64,000 nt of DNA, from assembly GCA_033675265.1 (NCBI GenBank), contig JAUJYZ010001540.1:344501-408500 (forward strand). The letters run 5' to 3'. Source of the stretch: Actinostola sp. cb2023 (lineage: Eukaryota > Cnidaria > Anthozoa > Actiniaria > Actinostolidae). The notes beneath the pieces were generated by a model that did not search any database, was not told the DNA's origin, and was given only the letters and a program-made list of their open reading frames with translations. Made by a program: the position numbers and the translations under genes. Positions within the stretch are counted from its first letter, which is position 1. Each line of letters starts with the position of its first letter. Positions 1 through 12,800 of the stretch are shown one piece after another.

Positions 1-484
1 CAAACCCAGTACGGTAGATGGAGGCTCCTACTTATGGGCTCCTGATATCACAAATTAATTGAAATTCACACATCTTTTTGCTAACAGTTTTCCAATCGTA
101 CACTGTGTTAATTCACACTAACAAATATGTTGAGCAAACATACAATATTGAATTATCATCATGTTAAACTGAATTCTGCCCTCGAGTTATACTTATCGAA
201 TTCATGAATAATTAATGAGGGAAATACAATAGAAATCATAAGCGTAGCAGACATCTGTAAATCGACAAGAGATTCGTCCTCATTTGCATTCAACTTTAAC
301 TTGGATTTTCTCGGCCAAACTGTTTCCTATCATCCAAATTATAGTAAAACAACCACTTTATACAATGTTGGATTCGATAAGTCAGATACAATATTCACGT
401 CCAAACTGTATGGTATTTACAATGGCTCGCCGAATACCATACAGTTCGACCGCTCATATTGTATCTATTACATACATGTACCTC

Positions 485-580
485 TTATTAACCAAGCGAG
501 AGGTCTGTACGGGAAGTTACGGTCCACTAATTGACCAATAAGAGCGCGCGTAGTATCTGTGCTATATAATAAATGTAGTT
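485..580. repeat. Dispersed palindromic repeat, copy 1
   Basis: The segment with CGGGAAGTTACGGTCC and TTGACCAATAAGAGCGC recurs as a hairpin at 42430-42715 (GGGAAGTTATGGATCC, CTCTTATTGGTCAATTAG), so it belongs to a dispersed family. It is non-coding and directly next to the left inverted arm. Confidence 0.5.
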
Positions 581-765
581 ATAGTTATAGTGCTTTTTAA
601 GTTATATATGTCCCTACTCTGTCCTACTCAATTCAGATATTCCATTTATTTATAACAACTTTATTTGTAAAAAGATGACAACAATGTAACAAAAAGGGTG
701 TCCAATAACAGGGGGGAACTGAATCCACATAAAATATAAATATTATAGGTTTATAAATCTAAAAT

Positions 766-936
766 ACACCTGTTTTCAAAAACGTTGTGCATTTACAAAG
801 TACAAAATAGTAAATAGTAGAAAGGAATTAACTAGAAAAACAAAAGAAATTCAATCATGCAGAACTGTGGCTCATTCCTTTCTACTATCTACTATTTTGT
901 ATTTTGTAAATGGACAACGTTTTTGAAAACAGGTGT
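766..936. repeat. Hairpin element, about 170 bp
   Basis: ACACCTGTTTTCAAAAACGT at 766 is answered by ACGTTTTTGAAAACAGGTGT ending at 936. The arms run about 60 bp with a roughly 45 bp loop, as in a small fold-back element or MITE. Confidence 0.7.
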
Positions 937-937
937 A

Positions 938-3230
938 TATAAATACAAAATATTAAAATATATAAAATATATACTAAATAGGTACAATATACAGCCAATT
1001 GCAAAAATTCTGTAAATCAAGTATATCAGTATATCCATATATCGGGTGCATTATGGGTATACTATTTTAGAGTTTTTCCACAAAATATGCAGCAGACTTA
1101 CAAACAACAAACTAGAGACTAAATTACATAACATTCTGCAAAGGGCTGTATATATATATATATTGACAGTATATTCCATCTTCCGTAACAAAATAAAGTG
1201 ATTGATTGATTGAACTAATGCATAACATAACTAATACAGCAATCATCATTAATATCATCAGTTACATAAACTCTACAATTTTATCAATTCATGCAATTTT
1301 AACATGGTCGAGCCTCTAGCTCAGAAGTAAGGGCAGCCTGATCATCCCATGATACGATTGATAAACATCATTCTATTGTGCATTTCCAATCCTTGAACTG
1401 CATTCTCAGTAGATCTTTTAACTGCAGCCAGCCCTTTCAACAGGCAGGTAAGGATGGCATTTGTGTGCATGTACATATTGACACACAAAGGCCAATTTCA
1501 AAACCAGAACAGGTGGCTTCTTTTGTCTTGACAAACTTTGCTTCAATATCGTAGTATCACATATTATTACAATATTGATGGCTGCTAAAAGCTTCAGTTT
1601 TTAAACCTGGTGAGATTAACTCAATTAATATAATATAAATGGAAACTAGTGAGTACTATGGACTGCGCTGGTGTATAATGATAAATTCAAGTTAAAGGAA
1701 ATTTTATCTATAACACCGTGAAAAATAGTACTTAGCTTTAATGACATTTCAAGCCTTTAAGCCCTTTGTTGGAGTATATAATCATCAATATGTTTGACAG
1801 CAATTAAGGCTGAACACAGAAGACCACCAAGGGTTTGCATTGATACATGTACATGAAGACATGATAATGAACTGTCATTGTCTCACTTCAGTGATATATT
1901 GACTTTGTGTGTTCAGTGGATAATGATTTTTTATAAATGATTAAATCTGAGATGAAAATTTGTTGTACAAAAATTTACGTACATGACAATATTGACTGGC
2001 TCTTGATTAATCAACTTATAACAGAGCTACATGTACATGTATTGATTGTGGCAGGAATTCATTTATTTTGTGATTGCACAAACTCGATCTTTGGTATATA
2101 TAACAAACTCATGAGGAAATCACAAGATTGCATAGATTGCATATCTGATACAAAATCGTCCTCACTTACATCAACTTAAGTTGGATTTTCAAATCTTGTA
2201 AATTTTACCGTAAAATGAGGTTTTAAAAGCACCTAGACGTTTGATAAGTAGATTACAACATTTGCATCCATGTTGTATAAGATCTATTATTAGTCAAGGC
2301 CCGACTCCAAAAATGAGATCGGTCGTCATTGTATTCTTCTTTGTCCTCAAATCACAAAATGGGTTCTACAGAGCATGCGCCGGGCAGTGCCGGCCACTCA
2401 GATAATTACCGAAGGCTCTGATCAACACGAGACATTCTTCACAAACAAATATTGCTCAAAACAACTCAAATATCGCTCAAATGACCTCATGTGTTGAGTT
2501 AAATGATGAAATAATGTGGATCAAAGCAAAATGCGAGAAGTTAGAAGATAAATATGCTATCAGTATCGTACATGAGTATCGTACAACTGACACAAGATTG
2601 AAATCTAAATGAAGTCAATGTCTTCTATGCTTTGTACCGCTGTAATTGTGTGTTGTGGTAAGCTTATAACACTGATAGATCTTTATTTTGTTGAGTTTTG
2701 AAATCGGTTCAGTTGTAAGTAAATCACTGATTTGAATGCCCAGATTGCAGGAAATATTGTTCATGATTGTTCGAGTCACCATGCATGTGGATCATACTGC
2801 GATGTCTAGTTTATCTATAAGCTTATTTGTATTTGGTATGGATATATTTATGGCACCAAATAAACTATTGTCATTGTCATTTCTATGATTCGCTGAGTCT
2901 GTGAAATCGATTTTACAAAGAATTAAGGCATATGTTCTACCGAGTCATGCATAATCACCGAAGGCTCTAACATCATGGTTTCTTCACAAACATTGTCAGT
3001 TGGAGCACAGGCTTACCAAACTCGAGGTGGGGTTCCTGTGTTGGTTGGTTGGGGTTCCTGTATGTGGTGAGTTCTGTTCGCTAAACCATGTGAATTTGCC
3101 GTTTTTAGGTTGAAATGTTAAAGAGTTTTCAGGAGGTTTTAGTTTCCAATAAAGTGTCAAAACAAACTTTAGTCATCCTTCTTTTCAGCTGTGTGTGTTG
3201 TTTATTCGTACGAGGTGTTTTAAGCGAGTT
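938..3230. other. Gene-free AT-rich stretch
   Basis: No long reading frame, domain or convincing exon is seen on either strand. A diverged direct repeat containing ACCGAAGGCTCT and TTCTTCACAAAC occurs near 2405-2450 and 2945-2995. Otherwise I see only AT-rich intergenic sequence. Confidence 0.5.
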
Positions 3231-3393
3231 ATTTGACATTTCCTGATGGTGGGTTTCACGTCCATCGTGAAGGTAAATTTACACAAGGCATGCAACTTCG
3301 AGCCGTCCGAACGCTGCCTCGGTCCATATTCTCGTCAAAATTCACCATTTTTTCAAGGCTTTTACTTCGGGGATACGAAAGACCGATTATTAA

Positions 3394-3724
3394 CCTATAC
3401 CCTAGCCAAATTTGAGGTCGAATCAGGCAAAATAAGTGGTGGGGAAAAAATGTCGAAAATTTATTTTAGCTTTCTCCTAGGGATCTGCACAAAGTGCTTG
3501 CTGTCACCTTGGAATGACAAGAATGTATTTTCTGTCGAAAATGCCTCTGGCCTACCCCATGGGGAATATTTTTCTCGTGAACATTCCTTGGAGCAAAATG
3601 TTCCCTATGGTGTAGGCCAGGGGCGATTTCGACAGGAAAATGCATTCTTGTCATTCCAAGGTGACAGCACTTTTTCCACCATTTATTTTGCCTGATTCGA
3701 CCTCAAATTTGGCTAGGGTATAGG
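3394..3724. mobile_element. Fold-back element with about 120 bp arms
   Basis: CCTATACCCTAGCCAAATTT at 3394 is matched by its reverse complement ending at 3724. Inner arms share GCTGTCACCTTGGAATGACA (and complement), and the centre carries a second small inverted repeat around CCTACCCCATGGGG. The open frames across it are by-products of the palindrome. Confidence 0.7.
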
Positions 3725-3841
3725 AACAACCCTGCATTTAAATTTGCATTTTTGCATATTATAATTTTTTTGCAAAATCTGTTCATAAGTAAGAATTTAT
3801 GCATATCTTTCTACTGAAAAGGACCATTCAAGTTTTTGTTT

Positions 3842-3958
3842 ATAGGCTAAAACACATACATTTATAGGCTAAAACACATAAATTTATGTGTCCTGAGATA
3901 TAAATGTACTATATGTGTAGGCTAAAACACATAAATTTATGTGCCCTGAGATATATAT
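3842..3958. repeat. Short tandem duplication
   Basis: TAGGCTAAAACACATAAATT occurs in two full copies plus one partial copy, the full copies followed by TATGTG(T/C)CCTGAGATATA. Non-coding. Confidence 0.6.
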
Positions 3959-5039
3959 CAAAAATTGTGCTATTTGTTTGCAAGATTGAATGAATGAAAA
4001 ACTACAAAACAGTAAGTTTGAACAATAAATTGTACATGATGGAAATTGAACTCCAAATAATGAAATTGCCCTTTTTGAATAAGCAGACCACAAACACTGT
4101 TTTAATCGCACTATAAGATATCTATATTTAGTTCAAATAGGCTACATTTCAGTGAGAAGCCCGACTTCACGCTAGTAGAGTGTCTAGTTATATCTACAAT
4201 CACGAGCCGAAACATCTTATACAACACGGGCCACTCACGTTGTAAACACAACTTTCAAACTTTGAAACCCCTAGTGATGATCTGTCTGGAATTCAGTTTG
4301 TCCAAAATAATCATTATTAAGAAATGTGTAAGGAATATACAAGTATTGATACAAAATAAGATAATCTGATAAATGTGAAAGCATGCAGTTTTAAAATTTC
4401 AGATGAAATGACCATAAAAGGCTTGAAAATTGCCGACAACCACAAAATATGAATTTCAGACCCAAGGAGCTGGACCCAAGATAGATAGATAGATAGTTTT
4501 ATGTAATACCTAGATACAATATGAGCGTTTCGGCGAGCCATTGTATATACCATACAGTTCGGACGCGAATCCAACGATGTATAAGTGGATGTTTTACTAT
4601 AATTTGGATGATAGGAAACAGTTTGGCCGAGAAAATCCAAGTTAAAGTTGAATGCAAATGAGGACGATTCTGTATCCGATTTACAGATGTCTGCTACGCT
4701 TATGATTTCTATTGTATTTCCCTAATTAATTATTCATGAATCCTTAATAGTTAAATACTCTAAGTGGGCATTTGAATAATTTTCAAGGGAAATTATATTG
4801 TCAACTCTTGACAAGGAAAATTTTCAGATTCTAAATTCATGGCTATTCATTTGGTGTGTAAGCTAGCTAGGTCACCCATAGACACCACATTTGTATGATC
4901 TAATCACATTCCCTTCTGACTTATATCACACTAATATATTGACTGATGAATGTAGACCTGCATGCATGCTTAAACTACCATTATATATTAGCATTAGGTT
5001 AATGGCACAGTTAACAGCAAATCAGCTGTAATCAATGTT

Positions 5040-5583
5040 GCATTGTTTTACAGAATATAAGGCATTGTTTTACAGAATATAACTAATAAGGCACTGTTTT
5101 ACAGAATATCAGGCACTGTTTTACAGAATATCAGGCACTGTTTTACAGAATATAACTAATAAGGCACTGTTTTACAGAATATCAGGCACTGTTTTACAGA
5201 ATATCAGACACTGTTTTACAGAATATCAGGCACTGTTTTACAGAATATAACTAATAAGGCACTGTTTTACAGAATATAACTAATAAGGCACTGTTTTACA
5301 GAATATAACTAATAAGGCACTGTTTTACAGAATATAAGGCACTGTTTTACAGAATATAACTAATAAGGCACTGTTTTACAGAATATAACTAATAAGGCAC
5401 TGTTTTACAGAATATAACTAATAAGGCACTGTTTTACAGAATATCAGGCACTGTTTTACAGAATATCAGGCACTGTTTTACAGAATATCAGGCACTGTTT
5501 TACAGAATATCAGGCACTGTTTTACAGAATATCAGACACTGTTTTACAGAATATAAGGCACTGTTTTACAGAATATAAGGCTT
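5040..5583. repeat. Minisatellite, 22/29 bp units, block 1
   Basis: About 22 copies of GGCACTGTTTTACAGAATAT. Units end either in CA (22 bp) or in AACTAATAA (29 bp). The two lengths are interspersed, which points to repeated unequal exchange. The core CACTGTTTTACAG resembles a splice acceptor tract, but no exon is attached. Confidence 0.9.
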
Positions 5584-6035
5584 CTTTTGTTACTTGTCCA
5601 ATGCACGAGAAGTTAAGCTTATATAAATATGGATAGATTTCTAAAGCCTATAGTTCACCGACTAGTGTCGTAATCGTAATTGCATAAAGGAGCGTTAATA
5701 CCGATAGTGTGAATCAAAGATTCACAAAGGTCGTTACCAGTCTTTAAAATGTCACAAAACAACACAGGAGCGAGGTTTCCATTCTGCTTAACGTCGTATT
5801 GATTCACACTGAATACAGCTAGTCTCTTGCGATTATCGTCGCTTTCATCACTAGTGTGAATGATTATTTTCAACTGAAAGCTCTCGAGAACACATAACAT
5901 GAAATCGAGGCAACTTGTTCCAATTCCCCACCCCCTCCCATGCGGTGGTCAAATATTCCCCACCCCAGGAAGACCTTGATTGTCAAATTCCATCCTCGCT
6001 GGGCATGGCAAGTGGTCAAATGCCTGAGGTTTGCA
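5584..6035. other. Unique spacer between two blocks of one satellite
   Basis: Roughly 450 bp of non-repetitive sequence separates block 1 from block 2 of the GGCACTGTTTTACAGAATAT satellite. An 81-codon minus-strand frame (5655-5900) matches nothing I recognise. Confidence 0.5.
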
Positions 6036-6245
6036 TAAGGCACTGTTTTACAGAATATAAGGCACTGTTTACAGAATATAAGGCACTGTTTTACAGAATA
6101 TAAGGCACTGTTTACAGAATATTAGGCACTGTTTTACAGAATACAGTATAAGGCACTGTTTTACAGAATACAGTATAAGGCACTGTTTTACAGAATACAG
6201 TATAAGGCACTGTTTTACAGAATACAGTATAATTAGGCACTGTTT
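6036..6245. repeat. Minisatellite, 22/29 bp units, block 2
   Basis: About nine further copies of AAGGCACTGTTTTACAGAAT. The last five share an extra ACAGTAT between units, so this block diverged and was homogenised separately from block 1. Confidence 0.85.
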
Positions 6246-7389
6246 TTCTGTGCTGTGGTTCAGGACAGGATATTACATAATGATTCAATCATCTACACCA
6301 CTGTAATTTGAATTATAAGATCTGATGATACATCAAAAGTAGTGGATCAGAAAGTATTTTATCTCATGAATACAGAACACTGCAGGGTCTGTCCGCACAA
6401 TAGAAAACTCTTCCAATTCAGGGACTTTGAATCCTTGATCATTATGTATTGATTAACTATGAGTATTGCGACTTTATAAAAGTAATTTGCTTGATATATA
6501 ACTTGAGAATGACAGTGATCAACGTGTCGTGCGAAAACAAACAAAACTTTGCAAGCACCACCTTTAGAACATTGTATAACTTACTATGAAGTTCAGAATC
6601 ATGAGCGAGCGTCAATATATATAGTTACATGCCCTGATTTATGACCCAAAAGATCGAAAATGATGGCACTTTAATCAACGTTGATAACTATCTTGAAAGA
6701 CCAACAAAAAAGTAAAATTTGTTCTTTTGACTGTCAATCTCCGTCCGCTTCTCAAGAAAACAAACAAAGAAACATTCGATTTCAAACGTGATTTCACGTA
6801 TTCGAATGCAATCGGCAAGGAATCGTTGGAAATAGACTTCCAAGTAAAAAGGCCGAACAAACGACCTTTCCCTAACTCACCTTTGAGTGTTTATTGTTAT
6901 TTTGTTGTGGTGATGTAGTGTTAACTACGATTTGCTGAACGGGCATCGTCTGTCTTGGAAACGATCGCGGACCTAAGAGCACGACCGATGACATTCAAAG
7001 CTCCAAAAAGATTCGAACATCACATGTGTATCCTGTTTATCTTCACTAACATCTGCTAAACCATCATTTTCTTATTCCTGGCCATTAAAAACATCTGTAA
7101 GAGTTACAGACTCTCAAACCACGTCTTTTCCTTTCTTTTCTTCGATTTTCGACACAAATTTCCGACTAAAGATGGCGGCCCGTTGAATCCTCTGATGGCC
7201 TTGCATGACGTCATTATGGTTCTAGTAGTTCATTGGTTAACAGTTGGTATGGATGACAGACTGATTTGAATAAAGTTCTGAACGGAGCGTGAAAAGAATT
7301 GCCCCAAAACAGCAACAACACAAAGGATTTCCCAAATAAATGGATTTTACAGACCGTCTGAAAGCGATAAAAGTCACCAAACACAGTAA
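6246..7389. other. Intergenic stretch without a clear gene
   Basis: No domain is recognised. AAGATGGCGGCC at about 7169-7180 matches the YY1-type initiator-region motif common at animal promoters, and TGACGTCA follows near 7206. With no exon downstream that I can identify, promoter function is only a possibility. Confidence 0.35.
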
Positions 7390-7549
7390 ATATTGTGGGA
7401 AAAGTATCGATGAACATAATATCTGGAAACTAGCCAATTTGAAATCAAGCGAACCTCAGCAGAGCAGATTTAGTTCAAATTTCTATTGTTCTTTACGATG
7501 TTTGAACAAGTTTGGCTATTTTTAGAACACGAAATTGACCAATCACTGT

Positions 7550-9571
7550 TGCTGCAAATAAAACAAGTTGCAGCAAATAAAACGAGTTGCAACAAATAAA
7601 ACGAGTTGCAGCAAATAAAACGAGTTGCAACAAATAAAACGAGTTGCAACAAATAAAACGAGTTGCAACAAATAAAACGAGTTGCAACAAATAAAACGAG
7701 TCGCAACAAATAAAACGAGTCGCAACAAATAAAACGAGTTGCAACAAATAAAACGAGTTGCAGCAAATAAAGCGAGTTGCAACAAATAAAACGAGTTGCA
7801 ACAAATAAAACGAGTTGCAACAAATAAAACGAGTCGCAACAAATAAAACGAGTCGTCGCAACAAATAAAACGAGTTGCAACAAATAAAACGAGTTGCAAC
7901 AAATAAAACGAGTTGCAGCAAATAAAACGAGTTGCAACAAATAAAACGAGTTGCAACAAATAAAACGAGTTGCAACAAATAAAACGAGTTGCAACAAATA
8001 AAACGAGTTGCAACAAATAAAACGAGTTGCAACAAATAAAACGAGTTGCAAAAAAACGAGTCCCAAATAAAACGAGTTGCAACAAATAAAACGAGTTGCA
8101 ACAAATAAAACGAGTTGCAGCAAATAAAACGAGTTGCAACAAATAAAACGAGTTGCAACAAATAAAACGAGTTGCAACAAATAAAACGAGTCGCAACACA
8201 TAAAACGAGTTGCAACAAATAAAACGAGTTGCAGTAAATAAAACGAGTTGCAACAAATAAAACGAGTTGCAACAAATAAAACGAGTTGCAACAAATAAAA
8301 CAAGTTGCAGCAAATAAAACGAGTTGCAGCAAATAAAACGAGTTGCAGCAAATATAAAACGAGTTGCAACAAATAAAACGAGTTGCAGCAAATAAAACGA
8401 GTTGCAACAAATAAAACGAGTTGCAACAAATAAAACGAGTTGCAAAAAAAACGAGTTTGCAAAAAAACGAGTTGCAACACATAAAACGAGTTGCAACAAA
8501 TAAAACGAGTTGCAGTAAATAAAACGAGTTGCAACAAATAAAACGAGTTGCAACAAATAAAACGAGTTGCAGCAAATAAAACGAGTTGCAACAAATAAAA
8601 CGAGTTGCAACAAATAAAACGAGTTGCAACAAATAAAACGAGTTGCAGCAAATAAAACGAGTTGCAACAAATAAAACGAGTTGCAACAAATAAAACGAGT
8701 TGCAACAAATAAAACGAGTTGCAACAACAAAAACGAGTTGCAACAAATAAAACGAGTTGCAACAAATAAAACGAGTTGCAACAAATAAAACGAGTTGCAA
8801 CAAATAAAACGAGTTGCAACAAATAAAACGAGTTGCAACATATAAAACGAGTTGCAACAAATAAAACGAGTTGCAACAAATAAAACGAGTTGCAACAAAT
8901 AAAACGAGTTGCAGCAAATAAAACGAGTTGCAGCAAATAAAACGAGTTGCAACAAATAAAACGAGTTGCAACAAATAAAACGAGTTGCAACAAATAAAAC
9001 GAGTTGCAACAAATAAAACGAGTTGCAACAAATAAAACGAGTCGCAACACATAAAACGAGTTGCAACAAATAAAACGAGTTGCAGTAAATAAAACGAGTT
9101 GCAACAAATAAAACGAGTTGCAACAAATAAAACGAGTTGCAACAAATAAAACGAGTTGCAACAAATAAAACGAGTTGCAACAAATAAAACGAGTTGCAAC
9201 AAATAAAACGAGTTGCAACAAATAAAACGAGTTGCAACAAATAAAACGAGTTGCAACAAATAAAACGAGTTGCAACAAATAAAACGAGTTGCAGCAAATA
9301 AAACGAGTTGCAGCAAATAAAACGAGTTGCAACAAATAAAACGAGTTGCAACAAATAAAACGAGTTGAGTTGCAACAAATAAAACGAGTTGCAACAAATA
9401 AAACGAGTCGCAACACATAAAACGAGTTGCAAACAAATAAAACGAGTTGCAGTAAATAAAACGAGTTGCAACAAATAAAACGAGTTGCAACAAATAAAAC
9501 GAGTTGCAACAAATAAAACGAGTTGCAACAAATAAAACGAGTTGCAGCAAATAAAACGAGTTGCAACACAT
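7550..9571. repeat. 19 bp tandem array, about 105 copies
   Basis: The unit AAATAAAACGAGTTGCAAC repeats almost without interruption, with variants GTCGC, GCAGC and GTAAAT and a few deletions. Since 19 is not a multiple of 3 and the minus strand of the unit lacks stops, all three minus frames stay open for about 700 codons, reading a repeating LLQLVLFVATRFICCNSFY. This follows from the period and is not evidence of a gene. The right end of the fold-back element keeps only one or two related units (about 14627-14650), so the array expanded on one side. Confidence 0.95.
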
Positions 9572-10075
9572 ATCAAACTTATGTCCTGCATCATTGAACA
9601 TTTGCTCCTGTTGGGATCCAGTATCACGCGGACAACGTTTTTTGTTAATGCTTTGTTTACTAATGCACGTGAGGCCCGATTGATCACTATGACCGCTAAA
9701 TAAAGCAGATTCGTACGTGACTGGTTTATCATTTCTGAATTCATATTTTTCCTTTGACAATGTGTAAATCAGGTAGCTAAAATATAAGAGAGGATGGAAA
9801 AGCTGCATATGTTTCCTCAACGGGAAAATATATCACAAATTCGAACTAACTTATTGATCTCGTGCGTGTAAATATTGGAAATTGCCTTCAAAAAACGTCC
9901 TTTCCGAGCCATAATTTATTTGCGAATTCGCCGGCCTATGTAGCTTCTACATACAGACCGCGATACAGAGCACCAATATGATGTTCACAATTACCAAACA
10001 AAGAGTTTTAGATTTCATTTTGCCACCGCTTAATTACTCGGGCCCTTCCGAAGGAAGCCCGAGTTAGAAAATGCG
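9572..10075. repeat. Inverted arm, left copy
   Basis: Reads ACTTATGTCCTGCATCATTG inward and matches the reverse complement of 13428-13937 closely, including the GCCCGAGT/ACTCGGGC hairpin near 10040-10065. Only scattered substitutions and a short indel separate the copies. Confidence 0.8.
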
Positions 10076-10340
10076 TTTTCTTCTATCATTATTTTTCTTC
10101 GTAGGACACAAAATGTGAAGTATGTGATCTTATCGGTACAAAAAATGCGAAGTATGTGATCGTATCGAGTTCCAAGATTACTCAGCAGATAAGAAAGCAA
10201 GCTACACTCTGTCCCAAAATATATGCGGGTTCCCATCGAGCGATTACTTGAAGCATCCTGGATATATTCGAATTTCGACAGCAAATGAAATCCGAAATGA
10301 AAACTAAAACAACCAAATAATAACGGAGAGCTTGGACTGA

Positions 10341-10903
10341 ATGAAATTCCTAGTTCTGAATGGACTTTACGATGAGCCTATGTTGTATGGCGAAGTCGAG
10401 CCATCGATTACTTCCTTTTAAACACGATCATGCAATCATTGTTTTAACATGAGCAAGATCAATGTACGAAGTCTACGAAATTTGGGATCAGTGCTTGCTG
10501 CATGACTGCCGTCACGACGTGGTTTCAAAAACCCGTTTAAAAGGTATCCAACAATAAAATGAAACACATTTCTGAGAAATATAATGATTGAAGTTTATTT
10601 TATTCCATGTTTGAAACATTCGGAAGGAAAAGGAATCGTAAAAATCGTACTTCAAAACTTCATCAAAGCAAATCTCAACGCCACGGACTAAGCAAGGTCA
10701 ATGTACGAAATTTGGGCATAACTTCGAATGAAATTCCTAGTTCTGAATGGACTTTACGATGAGCCTATGTTGTATGGCGAAGTCGAGCCATCGATCACTT
10801 CCTTTTAAACACGATCATGCAATCATTGTTTTAACATGAGCAAGATCAATGTACGAAATTTGGGATCAGTGCTTGCTGCATGACTGCCGTCACGCCGTGG
10901 TTT
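10341..10903. repeat. Direct repeat of about 180 bp (two copies)
   Basis: Bases 10341-10527 and 10728-10903 share GAAATTCCTAGTTCTGAATG through CATGACTGCCGTCACG with few changes. A second motif, GGAAAAGGAATCGTAAAAAT, occurs near 10625, 11055 and 11663, and reverse-complemented near 14120. Non-coding interior of the fold-back composite. Confidence 0.75.
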
Positions 10904-11171
10904 CATTATAATTAAACTCACGACCAACGCCGGTCATGTATAACTCCATCTATTGACAGAAAGCTATATGTACAGAAGTCATGCAGACAGTCGAGCCAGT
11001 CGAGTTATTTTCAGTAACTCATGATGGATGTTTATTTTATTCCAGTTTGAAAAATTCAGAAGGAAAAGGAATCGTAAAAATCGTACTTCAAAACTACATC
11101 AAAGCATTTAAGGAAAGCAAGGTCAATAGTTCGTAAATCGAGATCGTATAGCCCTTCATCTGGCAGACATA

Positions 11172-12800
11172 TAGTCTCCCTCGTCACGCAACTGTCAGTC
11201 ATTGTCAGGTCTCTCCTCACGCAACTGACATTGTCCTTTTCATAAGCCCGAGTGTACGCTCATTGAGCGTCTTGTTAAGTTTAATATACATGTATTTTAT
11301 ATCAAAATGCGCGTACAATTACAGAGCATTAGAATCCGGCGGTAGGTTTTTGATTGACACAATTCCCAAAGAATTCAGAGGGATTTTGTGTGCAGCGTAT
11401 GTCACGCTCTCCTATATCTCTTCAGAGATTTCAGTTCGATTGACTTTGAAGAAACGGAAAATGCCACCTTCAAACCTCTTTATTTGTGCTTGAATTGCCA
11501 GCTTATTCATTCCTTACATATTCGTCTTTTATATTCCGTTGGTAGGTTTTTGATTTGTATTTTAACAATGCAGTAAAAAGCAAAAATGTATCAAAATCAT
11601 GCTGTTTTTCGCCTAAACAAGACGCTCAATGAGCGTACACTCGGGCATTATGACAAATTGAGAAGGAAAAGGAATCGTAAAAATCGTACTTCAAAACTTC
11701 ATCAAAGCAAATAGGCCATCATCAACGCCACGGACTAAGCAAGTTCAATGTACGAAATTCGGGGTTAACTCCGAGTCGAACGTATAACACTTTTATGTTT
11801 CCAACTTGAAGGAAAGAAACGCTCCTCTCACATATGTCACACACGCTGTGATTAAAGATTAAAGCCCATACTAGTTACTCGCTAGTTTAAATTCTCTCTC
11901 CTTTGCTTCGTTTGCTTCGCGATAAATACGCTAAAGTTACACCATACCAGAAGTACATAATAGACACAGGAGATACATACAGTACAATATTCGTGTAGCT
12001 AGGTTCCTCAGTCGGTGTTGTACTGTATGTATCTCCTGTGTCTATTATGTACTTCTGGTATGGTGTAACTTTAACTTTAGCGTATTTATCGCGAAGCAAA
12101 CGAAGCAAAGGAGAGAGAATTTAAACTAGCGAGTAACTAGTATGGGCTTTAATCTTTAGTCACAGCGTGTGACATATGTGAGAGGAGCGTTTCTTTCCTT
12201 CAAGTTGGAAACATAAAAGTGTTATAAAAATCACACTTCTGAATCAGTACATCTGGCTTCAAGTAATTGTGGTATACATGAGGCGAGTCTTGTTTAGGCG
12301 AAAAACAGCATGATTTTGATACATTTTTGCTTTTTACTGCATTGTTAAAATACAAATCAAAAACCTACCAACGGAATATAAAAGACGAATATGTAAGGAA
12401 TGAATAAGCTGGCAATTCAAGCACAAATAAAGAGGTTTGAAGGTGGCATTTTCCGTTTCTTCAAAGTCAATCGAACTGAAATCTCTGAAGAGATATAGGA
12501 GAGCGTGACATACGCTGCACACAAAATCCCTCTGAATTCTTTGGGAATTGTGTCAATCAAAAACCTACCGCCGGATTCTAATGCTCTGTAATTGTACGCG
12601 CATTTTGATATAAAATACATGTATATTAAACTTAACAAGACGCTCAATGAGCGTTCACTCGGGCATTGTGAAAAGGAAAATGTCAGTTGTTCGAGGAAGT
12701 ACTTGAAAATGAATGCCAGTTGGTTGAAGAACAAGGACAATGTCAGCTGCGCGAGGAGAGACCTGACAATGACTGACAGTTGCGTGACGAGGGAGACTAT
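11172..12800. repeat. Nested near-perfect palindrome
   Basis: The outer arms 11172-11650 and 12285-12800 are inverted copies. Open frames of 62 and 76 codons inside them translate identically on opposite strands, so about 300 bp is essentially identical. Between them lies a second palindrome, 11783-12226, with arms of about 200 bp and a spacer of about 35 bp. The arm ends carry GCCCGAGTGTACGCTCATTG and AGTCTCCCTCGTCACGCAAC, also found at 13985-14090. Confidence 0.85.

Larger units (their letters stand above)
199..4742. mobile_element. 4.5 kb segment bounded by inverted repeats
   Basis: Bases about 199-470 reappear reverse-complemented at about 4507-4742 with small indels; both contain ATTCATGAATAATTAAT and TTGGATTTTCTCGGCCAAAC. 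The arms could be terminal repeats of one element or two opposed copies of a short element. No transposase-like reading frame lies between them. The inside is AT-rich and holds two smaller hairpins (766-936 and 3394-3724). Confidence 0.55.

Noticed and set aside
3246..3695. 149-codon plus-strand frame
   Set aside because: Lies across a fold-back element with a partly mirrored minus-strand frame; no domain.
7470..9820. Three minus-strand frames of 699-775 codons with repeating LLQLVLFVATRFICC
   Set aside because: They are the same 19 bp satellite read in three registers; the unit simply lacks stops.
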